Assembly: GCF_000024165.1 (NCBI RefSeq)
Contig: NC_013194.1
Location: forward strand, 1,860,001-1,924,000
Direction of reading: 5' to 3'
DNA length: 64,000 nucleotides
Source of the DNA: Accumulibacter phosphatis
GTDB lineage: Bacteria; Pseudomonadota; Gammaproteobacteria; Burkholderiales; Rhodocyclaceae
Below the pieces are notes generated by a model. It saw only the letters and a list, made by a program, of their open reading frames with translations, searched no databases and was not told the origin of the DNA. This document shows positions 1 through 9,572 of the stretch, in pieces. A program made the translations under genes and the position numbers. The number at the start of each line of letters is the position of its first letter. Positions within the stretch are counted from its first letter, which is position 1.

Positions 1-1
1 G

Positions 2-499
2 CACGATCGTATCGACCAGTTCGGCAGCACGGTGGCCAAGGACTTTGGCTCAGTGGTTTTCAAGGCCGAGGCCGTGTACACCAACGGCCTGAACGTCCAG
101 GTCGCCAACGCCACGGATCCCGACGGGGTCGTGTCGCAGAACACGCTTCTCTGGGTGCTCGGCCTCGACTTCACCCAGTTCACCGACACCCGGATCAATG
201 TTCAGCTCTTCCAGACCCACTTCTTCGACCACAATCCGGACACGCTGACGTCGCCCAACGAAAGCGGCTACAGCCTGCTGCTCAACCACAAGTTCGGCGA
301 CAAGGTCGAGGCGCAGGCCTTGTGGGTCGCCAGCCTGAACCGCACCGACTGGATGCTCCGCCCGCGAGTCAACTGGAACTTCGAGAAGAACTGGCGTCTC
401 GCACTTGGCGTCGATATTTTCAACGGGCCGGCGTACGGCTACTTCGGTCGCTACGACGCCAAGGACCGCGTCTATACGGAGCTGCGCTACAGTTTCTGA
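2..499 (+). CDS. C-terminal part of an outer-membrane beta-barrel protein (DUF1302-like)
   Basis: The reading frame is open from the left window edge and ends in TGA, so only the last 165 or so residues are present. The sequence alternates polar and hydrophobic residues in strand-like blocks and ends in YTELRYSF. A terminal phenylalanine preceded by alternating aromatics is the usual BAM signal of outer-membrane barrels. The composition recalls the DUF1302 family of betaproteobacteria, but the diagnostic N-terminal half is outside the window, so the family is tentative. Its end overlaps the end of the convergent alcohol dehydrogenase gene by 13 bases. Confidence 0.65.
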   Translation, partial: HDRIDQFGSTVAKDFGSVVFKAEAVYTNGLNVQVANATDPDGVVSQNTLLWVLGLDFTQFTDTRINVQLFQTHFFDHNPDTLTSPNESGYSLLLNHKFGDKVEAQALWVASLNRTDWMLRPRVNWNFEKNWRLALGVDIFNGPAYGYFGRYDAKDRVYTELRYSF

Positions 500-1494
500 G
501 ACGTGTCCTGGCCGGCAACGAGAACGGCGGCGCCACGGATCTGGCCAATTCGCAGCCTGTGCAGCGCCTCGTTGGCCGATTCGAGGGGAAAACACTCCAC
601 TTCCGTCCTGACACCGGCCCGGGGCGCAACGGCGAAGAACTCCTCACCATCGCGCCGGGTCAGGTTGGCGATCGAGCGGATGCAGCGCTCTCCCCAGAGA
701 ATCGAGTAGGGGAACTCGGGAATGTTGCTCATGTGGATGCCGGCGCAGACCACGGTGCCGCCCTTGACCGTGTGGCGAAGCGCTTGCGGCACCAGGTCGC
801 CGACCGGTGCGAAGAGGATCGCCGCGTCCATTTCCCGAGGTGGCGCCGCGTCGGCTCCGCCGGCCCAGGCCGCGCCGAGCTGGCGGGCAAAAGCCTGGCC
901 TTCGACATCGCCCGGCTTGGTGAAGGCGAAGACCTCGCGTCCCTGCCAGCGAGCCACCTGCGCGATGATGTGCGCGGCCGCGCCGAAACCGTAGATGCCG
1001 AGGTGCCGCGCGTCGCCGGCGGCAACCAGCGAGCGGTAACCGATCAGCCCGGCGCAGAGCAGCGGTGCCGCCTCGGCGTCGGAATAAGTGTCAGGCAGGG
1101 CGAAGCAGTAGTTCTGATCGGCGAGCGCGAATTCGGCGTAGCCGCCGTCGAGCGTGTAGCCGGTGAACTCCGCCGCGTCGCAAAGGTTCTCGGCGCCGCT
1201 GCTGCAGTAACGGCAATGGCCGCAGGTGCGTCCGAGCCAGGGGACGCCGATGCGCTGGCCAAGCGCGAATCGCTGCACCTCGGCGCCCTTGTCGACGATC
1301 ACGCCGACGATCTCGTGGCCGAGCACCAGCGGCAGTCGCGGTTGTCGCAGATCGCCGTCCATGACGTGCAGGTCGGTGCGGCAGACGCCGCAGGCGCGTA
1401 CCTCGAGCAGGACCTGATCGGCACCGGGTTTTGGCCGAGGCACTTCGGCCAGCCGCAAGGGCTGGCCCTGCGCATCCAGAATCATCGCTTTCAT
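487..1494 (-). CDS. Zinc-dependent alcohol dehydrogenase (AdhA-like)
   Basis: Medium-chain dehydrogenase/reductase of 335 residues, predicted to oxidise alcohols or reduce aldehydes with NAD(P) in the cytoplasm. Catalytic zinc ligands are visible as C38 in GVCRTDLH and H60-E61 in LGHE. The structural zinc site is a C-x2-C-x2-C-x7-C cluster at C91, C94, C97 and C105. The Rossmann region carries IYGFGAAAHIIAQ. The motif YTLDGGYAE is typical of the AdhA branch. The start was set at the MKAMIL codon because the open frame upstream is non-conserved, opposite-strand shadow sequence. It is a single gene, divergent from the polyamine transporter operon. Confidence 0.88.
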   Translation of the reverse strand: MKAMILDAQGQPLRLAEVPRPKPGADQVLLEVRACGVCRTDLHVMDGDLRQPRLPLVLGHEIVGVIVDKGAEVQRFALGQRIGVPWLGRTCGHCRYCSSGAENLCDAAEFTGYTLDGGYAEFALADQNYCFALPDTYSDAEAAPLLCAGLIGYRSLVAAGDARHLGIYGFGAAAHIIAQVARWQGREVFAFTKPGDVEGQAFARQLGAAWAGGADAAPPREMDAAILFAPVGDLVPQALRHTVKGGTVVCAGIHMSNIPEFPYSILWGERCIRSIANLTRRDGEEFFAVAPRAGVRTEVECFPLESANEALHRLRIGQIRGAAVLVAGQDTSQKL

Positions 1495-1684
1495 TTGGCA
1501 GACCTCCGCATGGCGTTCCTTGCCAGGCTGCGGCAAGCGAACGCCGACGATTCTATGCTTCGCCCCTGGCTCGACGCAACGCGCCCGGCCAACGGCGCTG
1601 ACCGCCGCGGCGAGTGGTTCGCGGCACGCGCGCCTGCAGACCCTTGGCGGAGCGCGGACTTTATGCGTTAGACTGCAGGTCACC

Positions 1685-2770
1685 ATGGCACTGCTCGAGA
1701 TCCGCAACGTCAGCCGCCGCTTCGGCGACCTCAAGGCCCTTGACGACGTTTCCCTGTCGATCGAGGCGGGTGAGTTCTTTACCCTGGTGGGTCCGTCCGG
1801 TTGTGGCAAGACCACGCTGTTGCGCATCATCGCCGGCTTCGATGAACCCGATGGCGGCGAACTGTTGCTCGACGGCCGCCCGCTGGCCGGCATTCCCCCT
1901 GAAAAGCGCCCGGTGCACACGGTCTTCCAGAGCTACGCGCTCTTTCCGCACCTGACCGTGGCGCAGAACGTTGCTTTCCCGCTGGAGATGGCCGGCACCG
2001 GCCACGCCGAGATTCGTCGCCGTCTCGACGAAGCGCTCGGACTCGTCGATCTGGCCGACAAGGCGCGGCAGTTTCCGCACGAGTTGTCGGGGGGCCAGAA
2101 GCAGCGCGTCGCGCTGGCGCGCAGCCTGATCAACAAACCGCGCCTGCTGTTGCTCGATGAGCCGCTGGCGGCGCTCGACGCCAAGCTGCGCGAGCAGATC
2201 CAGGGCGAACTGATCGCCTTGCAGCGCGAGGTCGGCATCACCTTCGTCTTCGTGACCCATTCGCAGCAGGAGGCGCTGGCGCTGTCGCACCGCATCGCGG
2301 TGATGAACAAGGGGCGCCTTGAGCAGATCGGCGCCCCGCAGGAGATCTACGGCTACCCGCGCAATCGTTTCGTCGCCGATTTCATCGGCACCGTCAACCT
2401 GCTGCCGGTCGAGGTGCGGGAAGTCGCCGCCGACCACCTGCGGCTCTTCGCAGTCGGACTCGGCGAGATCGTCGGCGCTTCGGCCGTCGACGCCAGGCCG
2501 GGCGAACGCGGTGCCCTGGCCCTGCGTCCGGAGCAAATCCGTATCGTCGCTCGTGGTGAGGCGCAGGCGCTGGAGAACCACTTCCACGGGGTCGTCCGCG
2601 ACCACCTGTACCTGGGTGACGTTACCGTCTACAAGATCGCCCTCGACAATGGCGTCGTGCTCGAAGCGCTGCTCGCCAACTCGCTTCCCGGACCCGCCAG
2701 CTTCCTCGAACGCGGCGAACCGGTGGACGTCGCCTGGCGGCTCGCCGCCGGGGTCTTCCTGCATGACTGA
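1685..2770 (+). CDS. potA: Polyamine ABC transporter ATP-binding protein PotA
   Basis: ATPase of 361 residues that energises uptake of spermidine/putrescine-type substrates. It shows Walker A GPSGCGKTT at about residues 36-44, the Q-loop in VFQSYALFPHLTV, the signature LSGGQKQR near residue 136, Walker B LLLLDEP and the switch histidine in FVTHSQQEA. The C-terminal region from about 240 on is a TOBE-type regulatory domain, as usual for PotA/MalK ATPases. The ATG at 1685 starts the conserved region directly. It is the first gene of a four-gene operon; its last 8 bases overlap the start of the first permease gene, so translation is probably coupled. Confidence 0.93.
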   Translation: MALLEIRNVSRRFGDLKALDDVSLSIEAGEFFTLVGPSGCGKTTLLRIIAGFDEPDGGELLLDGRPLAGIPPEKRPVHTVFQSYALFPHLTVAQNVAFPLEMAGTGHAEIRRRLDEALGLVDLADKARQFPHELSGGQKQRVALARSLINKPRLLLLDEPLAALDAKLREQIQGELIALQREVGITFVFVTHSQQEALALSHRIAVMNKGRLEQIGAPQEIYGYPRNRFVADFIGTVNLLPVEVREVAADHLRLFAVGLGEIVGASAVDARPGERGALALRPEQIRIVARGEAQALENHFHGVVRDHLYLGDVTVYKIALDNGVVLEALLANSLPGPASFLERGEPVDVAWRLAAGVFLHD

Positions 2771-3617
2771 GAGGCGAAGCGCCCGCCACGCCGGCGGGCC
2801 GGGCGAATCGCTGACCCGGTGGCTGGTCAGCCTGCCGCCGACGCTGTTCCTGCTCGTCTTCTTTCTCGCGCCGGCCTTGCTGATGCTCGGCGCGTCCTTC
2901 CGGGAGCCGGGCGATTTCGGGGGGCTGGCGCCTGCCCGGCAGGACGGGCAGTGGAATCTGTCGCTGGAGACCTACCGTTTCTTCTTCGGCGACTGGATTT
3001 ACGCCGAGATCTTTCTCCGTTCCTTCCTCGTCGCCGCGGCGACGACGCTGCTCTGCCTCGTTCTCGCCTATCCGCTGGCCCTCGCCATCGCACGCAGCGC
3101 CAGGCGTCATCGCGACCTCTTGGTGCTGCTCGTCATCCTGCCCTTTGCCAGCAACTTCCTGATTCGCATTTACGCCTGGATCATCGTGCTCGGCCCGGCC
3201 GATCTGCTGTACAGCCCGTTCGCCGTGATCGCCGGCATGGTCTACGTGCACCTGCCGTTCATGATCCTGCCGCTGTATACCAACCTCGAAAAGCACGACC
3301 CGGCTTTGCTGGAAGCGGCGCAGGATCTCGGCGCCGATACCTGGACGCGCTTTCGGCGAATCACGCTGCCGCTGTCACTGCCCGGCATCTGGGCCGGCTC
3401 GGCGCTGGTCTTCATCCCGGTACTCGGCATGTTCGCGATTCCCGAACTGCTTGGCGGCACGGGCGACATCCTGGTCGGCAACCTGATCAAGGAGCAGTTC
3501 CTGGAAAGCCGCGACTGGCCGCTCGGCGCTACGCTGTCGATCCTCCTGACCATCGCCGTGCTGCTGCTCGCCGGCATTTCGGCGTGGGCCGGACGACCGC
3601 GCCGGAGTTCGCCATGA
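2763..3617 (+). CDS. potB: Polyamine ABC transporter permease PotB
   Basis: Inner-membrane permease of 284 residues with about six hydrophobic segments. The cytoplasmic EAA loop is clear (EAAQDLGADTWTRFRRITLPL region near residues 180-200), which docks with the PotA ATPase. It starts inside the end of potA and overlaps the next permease gene by ATGA (4 bases). Gene order ATPase-permease-permease-binding protein matches the potABCD layout. The substrate (spermidine, putrescine or a related amine) cannot be fixed from sequence alone. Confidence 0.92.
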   Translation: MTERRSARHAGGPGESLTRWLVSLPPTLFLLVFFLAPALLMLGASFREPGDFGGLAPARQDGQWNLSLETYRFFFGDWIYAEIFLRSFLVAAATTLLCLVLAYPLALAIARSARRHRDLLVLLVILPFASNFLIRIYAWIIVLGPADLLYSPFAVIAGMVYVHLPFMILPLYTNLEKHDPALLEAAQDLGADTWTRFRRITLPLSLPGIWAGSALVFIPVLGMFAIPELLGGTGDILVGNLIKEQFLESRDWPLGATLSILLTIAVLLLAGISAWAGRPRRSSP

Positions 3618-4405
3618 AGGGGCGGGCAACCGCTTGGCTATGGGCGGCGGCGCTCGCCGTCTATGCCTTTCTCTACCTGCCGCTGGCGGTGGTCGTCCTC
3701 TTCTCCTTTAACGACTCGCTGCTCAACGCCGAGTGGGTCGGCTTCACGACGCGCTGGTACGCGACGCTGTTCGCCGACGAGCAGATGCTCGGCGCCGCCG
3801 CCAACTCGCTGCTCATTGCCCTCACCGCCGCGACGCTGGCGACCGTGCTCGGGACCATGGCCGGGATGGCCATGCAGCGCTGGCGCTCCGGTCTGCTGCG
3901 CTGTCTGCCTTTTCTCGTGCTGACGCCGGTGGCGATGCCCGAGATCCTGCTCGGCGTGTCGCTGCTGCTGTTCTTCCGCCAGGTGCTCGACCTGACGCTC
4001 GGCCTCGTCTCGATCCTCATTGCGCACATCACCTTCTCGATCGGCTTCGTCGCGATCGTCGTGCGCACCAGCCTGGCGATGCTCGACGAAAGCATTTTCG
4101 AGGCCGCGCGCGATCTCGGCGCCGGCCCCTGGCAGACGTTCCGGCGCGTCACCCTGCCGCTGATCCTGCCGGCCGTGCTGGCCGGTTTCCTGATGAGCTT
4201 CACCCTCTCGATCGACGATTTCGTGATCACCTTCTTCGTTGCCGGTGTCGGCGTCACCACGCTGCCGCTGCAGATCTACTCGATGATCAAGGTGGCCGTG
4301 ACGCCGGAAGTGAATGCCGTTTCGACGCTGCTGATGGCGCTGACGCTGACGCTGATTGCGCTGGCCGCGAGGCTGGCGCCGGACGCGCTGAAGGGCAGGA
4401 TGTGA
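3614..4405 (+). CDS. potC: Polyamine ABC transporter permease PotC
   Basis: Second inner-membrane permease, 263 residues, with an N-terminal YLPLAVVVLFSFNDS segment characteristic of PotC/PotI proteins. Its EAA loop reads EAARDLGAGPWQTFRRVTLPL-like and precedes two further membrane segments. The segment SFTLSIDDFVITFFVAG is strongly typical of PotC. Translation is probably coupled at both ends through ATGA with potB and GTGA with potD. Heterodimerises with the preceding permease. Confidence 0.93.
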   Translation: MKGRATAWLWAAALAVYAFLYLPLAVVVLFSFNDSLLNAEWVGFTTRWYATLFADEQMLGAAANSLLIALTAATLATVLGTMAGMAMQRWRSGLLRCLPFLVLTPVAMPEILLGVSLLLFFRQVLDLTLGLVSILIAHITFSIGFVAIVVRTSLAMLDESIFEAARDLGAGPWQTFRRVTLPLILPAVLAGFLMSFTLSIDDFVITFFVAGVGVTTLPLQIYSMIKVAVTPEVNAVSTLLMALTLTLIALAARLAPDALKGRM

Positions 4406-5481
4406 GGAGCTTGTTGCGCGTCGTCCGCCGGCTGGCGCTGCTGCTGCTTGGCGCTCTGGCGACGCCGGCGCACGCCGAAGATGTCCTCTATCTCTACATC
4501 TGGAACAGCTACCTCTCGGAAGACACGGTTCGCCGTTTCGAGGCGCAGTGCCAGTGCCGCGTCAACCAGGACTATTACTCCGACAACGAGGAGATGCTGG
4601 CCAAGCTCGAAGCCGGCGCCACCGGCTACGATCTGGTCGTTCCCACCGGCTTTGCCGTCGAGACGCTACTCCGCAAGGCGGCGCTGCGCCCGCTCGACAA
4701 GGCCAGGCTGCCGAACCTCGCCAACCTGAAGGCCGAGTTTCGCGAGCCCTGGTACGATCCCGGCATGCGCTACGCCGTGCCTTACGCGACGACGGTGACG
4801 CTGCTCGGCTACAACGCCAGGCGGCTGGCCCAGCTTGGCCTGCCGACCGACACCTGGGCGCTGATCTTCGAGCCGCGCTACCTCGAGAAGCTCAAGGGCA
4901 AGGTGACTGTGCTCAACAGCCAGCGCGAACTGATGGCCGCGGCCATGAAATACCTTGGCTACTCGGTGCAGGAGATCGACCCGGCGCGCTGGGACGAAGC
5001 CAAGCGTCTCATCCTGCGCGCCAAGCCCTACTGGGCGACGTTCTCGAACAGCACCTACATCAAGGACCTGGCGATCGGCAACATCTGGCTCGCCCACGGC
5101 TACTCGAGCGACATGTACCGGGCGCAGCAGGACGCGCTGGAAGCGAAACGGCCGTTCGCCATCGAATTCCGCACGCCGAAGGAAGGCGCGGTGCTGGCGG
5201 TCGACAGTTTCGTCCTGCTCAAGGGCGGCCAGCGCCCCGACCTCGCGCACCGCTTCATCGACTTCATCCTCGACGGCACCAACGCTGCGGATGTCTCGAA
5301 CCTGATCGGCGCCGGCAACCCGAACGCCGCCGCGACGCCGCACATCCGCCCCGAGATTGCCGGCAATCCCGGCATCTTCCCGCCGCCCGGCGACCTGCGG
5401 CGGCTCGAAATGCTGCGCGATTTCGACCCGAAAACGCGCCGCATCCTGTCGCGGATGTGGACCGAGATCAAGGTGCGCTGA
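4402..5481 (+). CDS. potD: Polyamine ABC transporter periplasmic binding protein PotD
   Basis: Extracellular solute-binding protein of 359 residues. The first 25 or so residues form a signal peptide (basic start, LALLLLGALATPAHA, cleavage before EDV). The mature start, LYLYIWNSYLSEDTVRRFE, is the hallmark of PotD/PotF proteins, and DYYSDNEEMLAKLEAG and YDLVVPTGFAVE follow as expected. The GTG at 4402 was chosen because it overlaps the potC stop (GTGA), has an AAGGGCAGG ribosome site, and gives a complete signal peptide. It captures the amine in the periplasm for PotBC. Confidence 0.92.
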   Translation: MRSLLRVVRRLALLLLGALATPAHAEDVLYLYIWNSYLSEDTVRRFEAQCQCRVNQDYYSDNEEMLAKLEAGATGYDLVVPTGFAVETLLRKAALRPLDKARLPNLANLKAEFREPWYDPGMRYAVPYATTVTLLGYNARRLAQLGLPTDTWALIFEPRYLEKLKGKVTVLNSQRELMAAAMKYLGYSVQEIDPARWDEAKRLILRAKPYWATFSNSTYIKDLAIGNIWLAHGYSSDMYRAQQDALEAKRPFAIEFRTPKEGAVLAVDSFVLLKGGQRPDLAHRFIDFILDGTNAADVSNLIGAGNPNAAATPHIRPEIAGNPGIFPPPGDLRRLEMLRDFDPKTRRILSRMWTEIKVR

Positions 5482-5560
5482 ACGCCGCTGATCGATACGG
5501 CCCTCATCGAGAGCCAAGAGCAACCGATCAGGGTTTCGACGCAAGCGTATGGCCAGTGCT

Positions 5561-5968
5561 TCATGCGGTGACGAACGGATTGACGACAGACAGCTGGTCT
5601 GCCAGCACCTGTCCATTCTGCAGGTCCTCGGAATAGAGCGTATCGCAGCCGGCGAGCACGGCTGCTGCCACGATCAGTGCATCCCAATTGGCAAGCTGGT
5701 AGCGGATGGCCAGCTCTGCGCTCTTGCGGATGGTCGTTTCATCGACGGGCAGCACATCGGTAAGCCGCATCACACTATCTGCGAAGGCGTACGCCTTCGT
5801 CCGACCAAAATCGAGCTTCCGCAGGCAGACATTGATGGCCTCATTGATGACCTGCGCGCTGACCAGCGGACGCGCCGCCAGGATGCCGCGCGCAATCTCC
5901 GCCTTGCGGCTGTCCTTCCCAATGGTATACAGGACGACGTTCGTGTCAGCGAAGCACTTCGCGGTCAT
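5561..5968 (-). CDS. PIN-domain toxin (VapC-like ribonuclease)
   Basis: Protein of 135 residues with the PIN fold signature: the first acidic residue in CFADTNVVLY, an acidic residue in VINEAINV, and the late aspartate in NWDALIVAAA. These coordinate metal for RNA cleavage in VapC toxins. The start was put at MTAKCFADTN, because this sits 23 bases inside the end of the upstream antitoxin gene, a spacing typical of coupled toxin-antitoxin pairs; an upstream in-frame ATG would lengthen the overlap. The RNA target cannot be predicted. Confidence 0.85.
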   Translation of the reverse strand: MTAKCFADTNVVLYTIGKDSRKAEIARGILAARPLVSAQVINEAINVCLRKLDFGRTKAYAFADSVMRLTDVLPVDETTIRKSAELAIRYQLANWDALIVAAAVLAGCDTLYSEDLQNGQVLADQLSVVNPFVTA

Positions 5969-6155
5969 AGCACTCATCACGGTTGAACTTGCCATCGAAC
6001 ACCGCACCGAACTGATCGAATTCGCTCATGTCCGCAGTTGCCGCCATGGTCTGTGCGCGCCTGGACTTGAGGTAGCCAACAAAATCCAGCACTTCTCGCG
6101 CATCCGTCTCAGGCAGCGTCCGCACTTCCTCGACAATTCGTTCCATCGTGTTCAT
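5946..6155 (-). CDS. Antitoxin of the PIN toxin (DUF2281-like)
   Basis: Small protein of 69 residues. MNTMERIVEEVRTLPETDAREVLDFVGYLKSRR is the helical pattern of DUF2281 / VapB-type antitoxins that accompany PIN toxins; the C-terminal half is acidic and probably binds the toxin. The ATG at 6155 has GGAG about 9 bases upstream; an in-frame ATG lies 15 bases further upstream and another 9 bases downstream. It is the first gene of a two-gene operon and probably represses its own promoter. Confidence 0.78.
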   Translation of the reverse strand: MNTMERIVEEVRTLPETDAREVLDFVGYLKSRRAQTMAATADMSEFDQFGAVFDGKFNRDECYDREVLR

Positions 6156-7435
6156 GGTTGGCCACTCCAAATGATTGGCCGAAGTCTAACCGACAGGCCG
6201 ACGGACTTTCAACAACCATGGTCGCCCATCGGCTATGCTTCCACGCTCTGCCAACGCTCAGCGCCACGCCCATGACCCCCAGCCAGTTCATCGCCAGATG
6301 GCGCGACAACCCACTCTCCGAGCGCGCCGGCTCGCAGGCCTTCTTCCTCGACCTGTGCGCGCTGCTCGGCGTCGACGCCCCGAACGATTCGGACAACTAT
6401 TGTTTCGAACGCGGCGCGACGCGCACCGGCGCCGGGCATGGCTGGGCGGATGTCTGGAAGCGCGGGCATTTCGGCTGGGAGAACAAGGGTCCGGGCGGTG
6501 ACCTCGGCGGCGCCCTCAAGCAACTGATGACCTACGCGCTGGCCCTCGACAACCCGCCGCTGCTCGTCGTCAGCAACCGCGACGTGACGCAGATCCACAC
6601 CCATTTCACCGGCACGCCGTCCGAGACGCACACCATCCGCCTCGAAGACATCGGCACGCCCGACAACCTGCAAAAGCTGCGCCGGCTGTTCACCGACCCC
6701 GAAAGCTTCCGTCCGGGCCGCACCGTGCGCGAGATCACCGCCGACGCCGCCGGCCGCTTCGCCGACATCGCCCAATCGATGACCAGCCGTGGCCACGATC
6801 CGCAGAAGGTCGCGCACTTCCTGATCCAGTGCCTGTTCTGCATGTTTGCCGAAGACATCGAACTGCTGCCCAAGCACCTTTTCGAGCGCGTCATGGCCAA
6901 GCGCGGCGCCGACACGGTGAAGCTCGGCGCCGCGCTCGGTGAACTCTTCCAGGCCATGCAGAACGGCGGCGACTTCCTGCTCGAAGACATCGCCTGGTTC
7001 AACGGCGGCCTCTTTGCCCATGTCGACCTGATCGAACTGACGCCCGGCGAGGTCGCCGCGCTGCACGCCGCCAGCAAGATGGACTGGAGCGCCATCGAGC
7101 CGTCGATTCTCGGCACGCTCTTCGAACGCGGCCTCGACCCGAAGATCCGCGCCCCGCTCGGCGCCAACTACACCGACCCGGGGACGATCATGAAGCTCGT
7201 CAATCCGGTCATCGTCGAACCGCTGGCGCGCGAATGGGCGCAAGCCCGCGCGCGCATCGGCCCGCTGGTCGCCAAATATCACGCGGGCGGCAAAGGCTCG
7301 CAGAGCGCCTGGAAGGAAGCCCAGGCGCTGTTCCTCGGTTACATCGAGCGCCTGAAAAGCTTCCGCGTCCTTGACCCCGCCTGTGGCTCGGGCAACTTCC
7401 TGTACCTCAGCCTGCGCGCGCTCAAGGACCTCGAG

Positions 7436-7883
7436 TGTGTACCGCCAACGTTTTTGATGTTTCAATGTTCACAGAACTTGATGGCTTAGCGAATGATTGG
7501 CTGAGAAACCGCAGCCAGTCATCATGGCTGTTGGCGCGAAATGCCGCACCAACAGCCATGATCGAGCGTATCGACTCTCCGCCGCGTCAAGGGGGTGCTT
7601 CGCCAGGCTGCATAGTGCCGCAGCCTGCCCTTGACCCGTCTCCGAGTCATCGAGCCCATCACGCTCGTGATTATTTATGACAGGGTAACAAGAAAAACCA
7701 AACAAAGTCAGACCATTACAACACATCACTCTTGTTGACCAAGTCCTGATCACACCGTGATGGCACTTCGAGCACTCCATCAGTTATCGTGATTATTCAA
7801 GAAATCATGGAGTTATCGACAAAGCCATCAACTTGCTTGACCAAAGTTGAGCGATTTCCCATCACGGGAGCTGACCGTGCTCA
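7436..7883. mobile_element. 448-bp MITE-like insertion with CTCGAG target duplication
   Basis: The insert is flanked by a direct repeat CTCGAG (7430-7435 and 7884-7889); exact removal of insert plus one repeat restores the host reading frame. The ends are imperfect inverted repeats: left TGTGTACCGCCAACG and right (reverse complement) TGAGCACGGTCAGCTC share about 14 of the first 24 positions. It has no recognisable transposase, is visibly richer in A+T than the host gene, and carries a perfect 14-bp hairpin. It is best read as a non-autonomous element moved by a transposase encoded elsewhere. The 103-residue minus-strand frame inside it (7469-7780) resembles nothing known. Confidence 0.75.
7494..7562. 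repeat. Twin hairpins inside the 448-bp insertion
   Basis: A perfect 14-bp inverted repeat has arms at 7521-7534 (ATCATGGCTGTTGG) and 7549-7562 separated by a 14-base loop. Just before it, TGATTGGCTG (7494-7503) and CAGCCAGTCA (7512-7521) form a second stem with one mismatch. Both hairpins are internal to the insertion and may serve as transposase recognition or as a folded transcript. Confidence 0.7.
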
Positions 7884-9572
7884 CTCGAGCACCGCGCCAA
7901 CCTCGACGCCGAAGCGCTCGGCCTGCAACGGCAACTCACCATCGAAAGCAGCCCGGCCAACGTGCTCGGCATCGAGATCAACGCCTACGCCGCCGAACTG
8001 GCGCGGGTGACGGTGTGGGTCGGCGAAATACAGTGGATGCTGAAGAACGGCTACGACTTCCGCCGCAACCCGATCCTGGCGCCGCTCGACCATATCGAGC
8101 ACCGCGACGCGCTGCTCGACGCCGACGGCAGCGAAGCGGTGTGGCCGAAGGCCGATGTGATCGTCGGCAATCCGCCGTTTCTCGGCGACAAGATGATGCG
8201 CGGCGAACTCGGTGCCGACTACGTCGAACGCCTGCGCAAGCGCTACGCAGGCCGCGTTCCCGGCGGCGCCGACCTGGTGACTTACTGGTTCGAGAAAAGC
8301 CGCGCGCAGATCGAGGCCGGCTTGTGCGAGCGGGCAGGGCTGGTCGCCACCAACTCGATTCGCGGCGGGGCCAACCGCAAGGTGCTCGATCGCATCGTCG
8401 ACACGACGCGCATCTTCGAAGCCTGGAGCGATGAAGCGTGGGTCAATGAAGGGGCGGCGGTGCGGGTGTCGCTGCTGGGTTTCGGGAGAGGTTCGGGCAT
8501 CGACGGCAGCGCTCGGCTGGACGACGCCGAGGTTGCCGCCATTCACGCCGATCTGACGGCAGGCGCGGGGCTTGATCTGACGCAGGCCAAGGCCTTGGCG
8601 GAGAACGCTTGCGCCGCTTTCCAGGGAATCACCAAGGGCGGAGCCTTCGACGTTCCCGGCGCGCTGGCACGCCAGTGGCTAAGTTTGCCAAATCCGAACG
8701 GCCGGCCAAATGCGGACGTGGTTCGCCCTTGGCGCAACGGTATGGATGTCACGCAGCGCCCGGGAGACAAGTGGATCGTCGATTTCGCGGAATACTCTCA
8801 GACCGCCGCCATGTTGTTTGAAACGCCGTTCGTTCATGTCTTGACGCTTGTCAAGCCGGAGCGCGACACTAATGCCGAAAGGAGTATTCGCGAAAAATTC
8901 TGGTTGTTCAAGCGATCAGCGGCAGACATGAAACGGGAAGTTGCAAGACTGCCTCGCTTCATCGCGACACCGGAAGTCGCCAAGCACCGCGTTTTCGTCT
9001 GGCTGCCGGCGGCGGTGGTGGCGGACAAGAATCTTGTCGTCGTAGCGCGCCCGGACGATGCGACCTTTGGCATCCTGCAATCGCGCTTTCACGCGTTGTG
9101 GGCGCTTCGCATGGGGACGAGCCTTGAGGATCGCCCGCGCTATACCTCCAGGACCACGTTCGAAACCTTCCCTTTCCCCGAGCACCTGACCCCCCGCGAC
9201 ACGGCCCAGACTGCGCCGACTGGTCCGCTCGCCGAGCGAATCGGATCAGCCGCGCGGCGCCTCGACGAACTGCGCGAAAACTGGCTCAACCCCGCCGAAT
9301 GGGTCGATTGGGTGATTACCCCCGAAGAAGAGAAAGCCGGCTTCCCGAAGCGTCCGGTGGCCAGGTCCGGCCACGCCGCCGATCTGAAGAAACGCACCCT
9401 CACCAACCTCTACAATGCCCGTCCCGCCTGGCTCGCGCTCGCGCATCAGGAACTCGACCACGCCGTCGCCGCCGCGTATGGCTGGAGCGACTACACCCCG
9501 GCGATGCCCGACGAAGAAATCCTGCGCCGGCTGCTGGCGCTGAACCTGCAACGCGCGGCCGCCGCCGGCTGA

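Larger units (their letters stand above)
6272..9572 (+). pseudogene. MmeI-like type II restriction-modification enzyme, split by an insertion
   Basis: Two open halves belong to one gene. The first (6272-7435) contains WADVW through WENK, where D-x9-E-x-K matches the nuclease motif of MmeI-type (type IIL) enzymes, and ends with the SAM-binding motif I VLDPACGSGNFLY. The second (7890-9572) has the catalytic motif IV GNPPFLG and a C-terminal target-recognition region. Removing 7436-7889 joins GAG to CAC in frame and gives one protein of 948 residues, the normal size of this family. Such proteins methylate and cut the same site. As it stands motif I and motif IV are on separate polypeptides, so the enzyme is probably inactive. 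Confidence 0.85.

Noticed and set aside
7469..7780. 103-residue frame inside the 448-bp insertion as a transposase gene
   Set aside because: No transposase motif and the element is shorter than any autonomous IS; kept only as a note.
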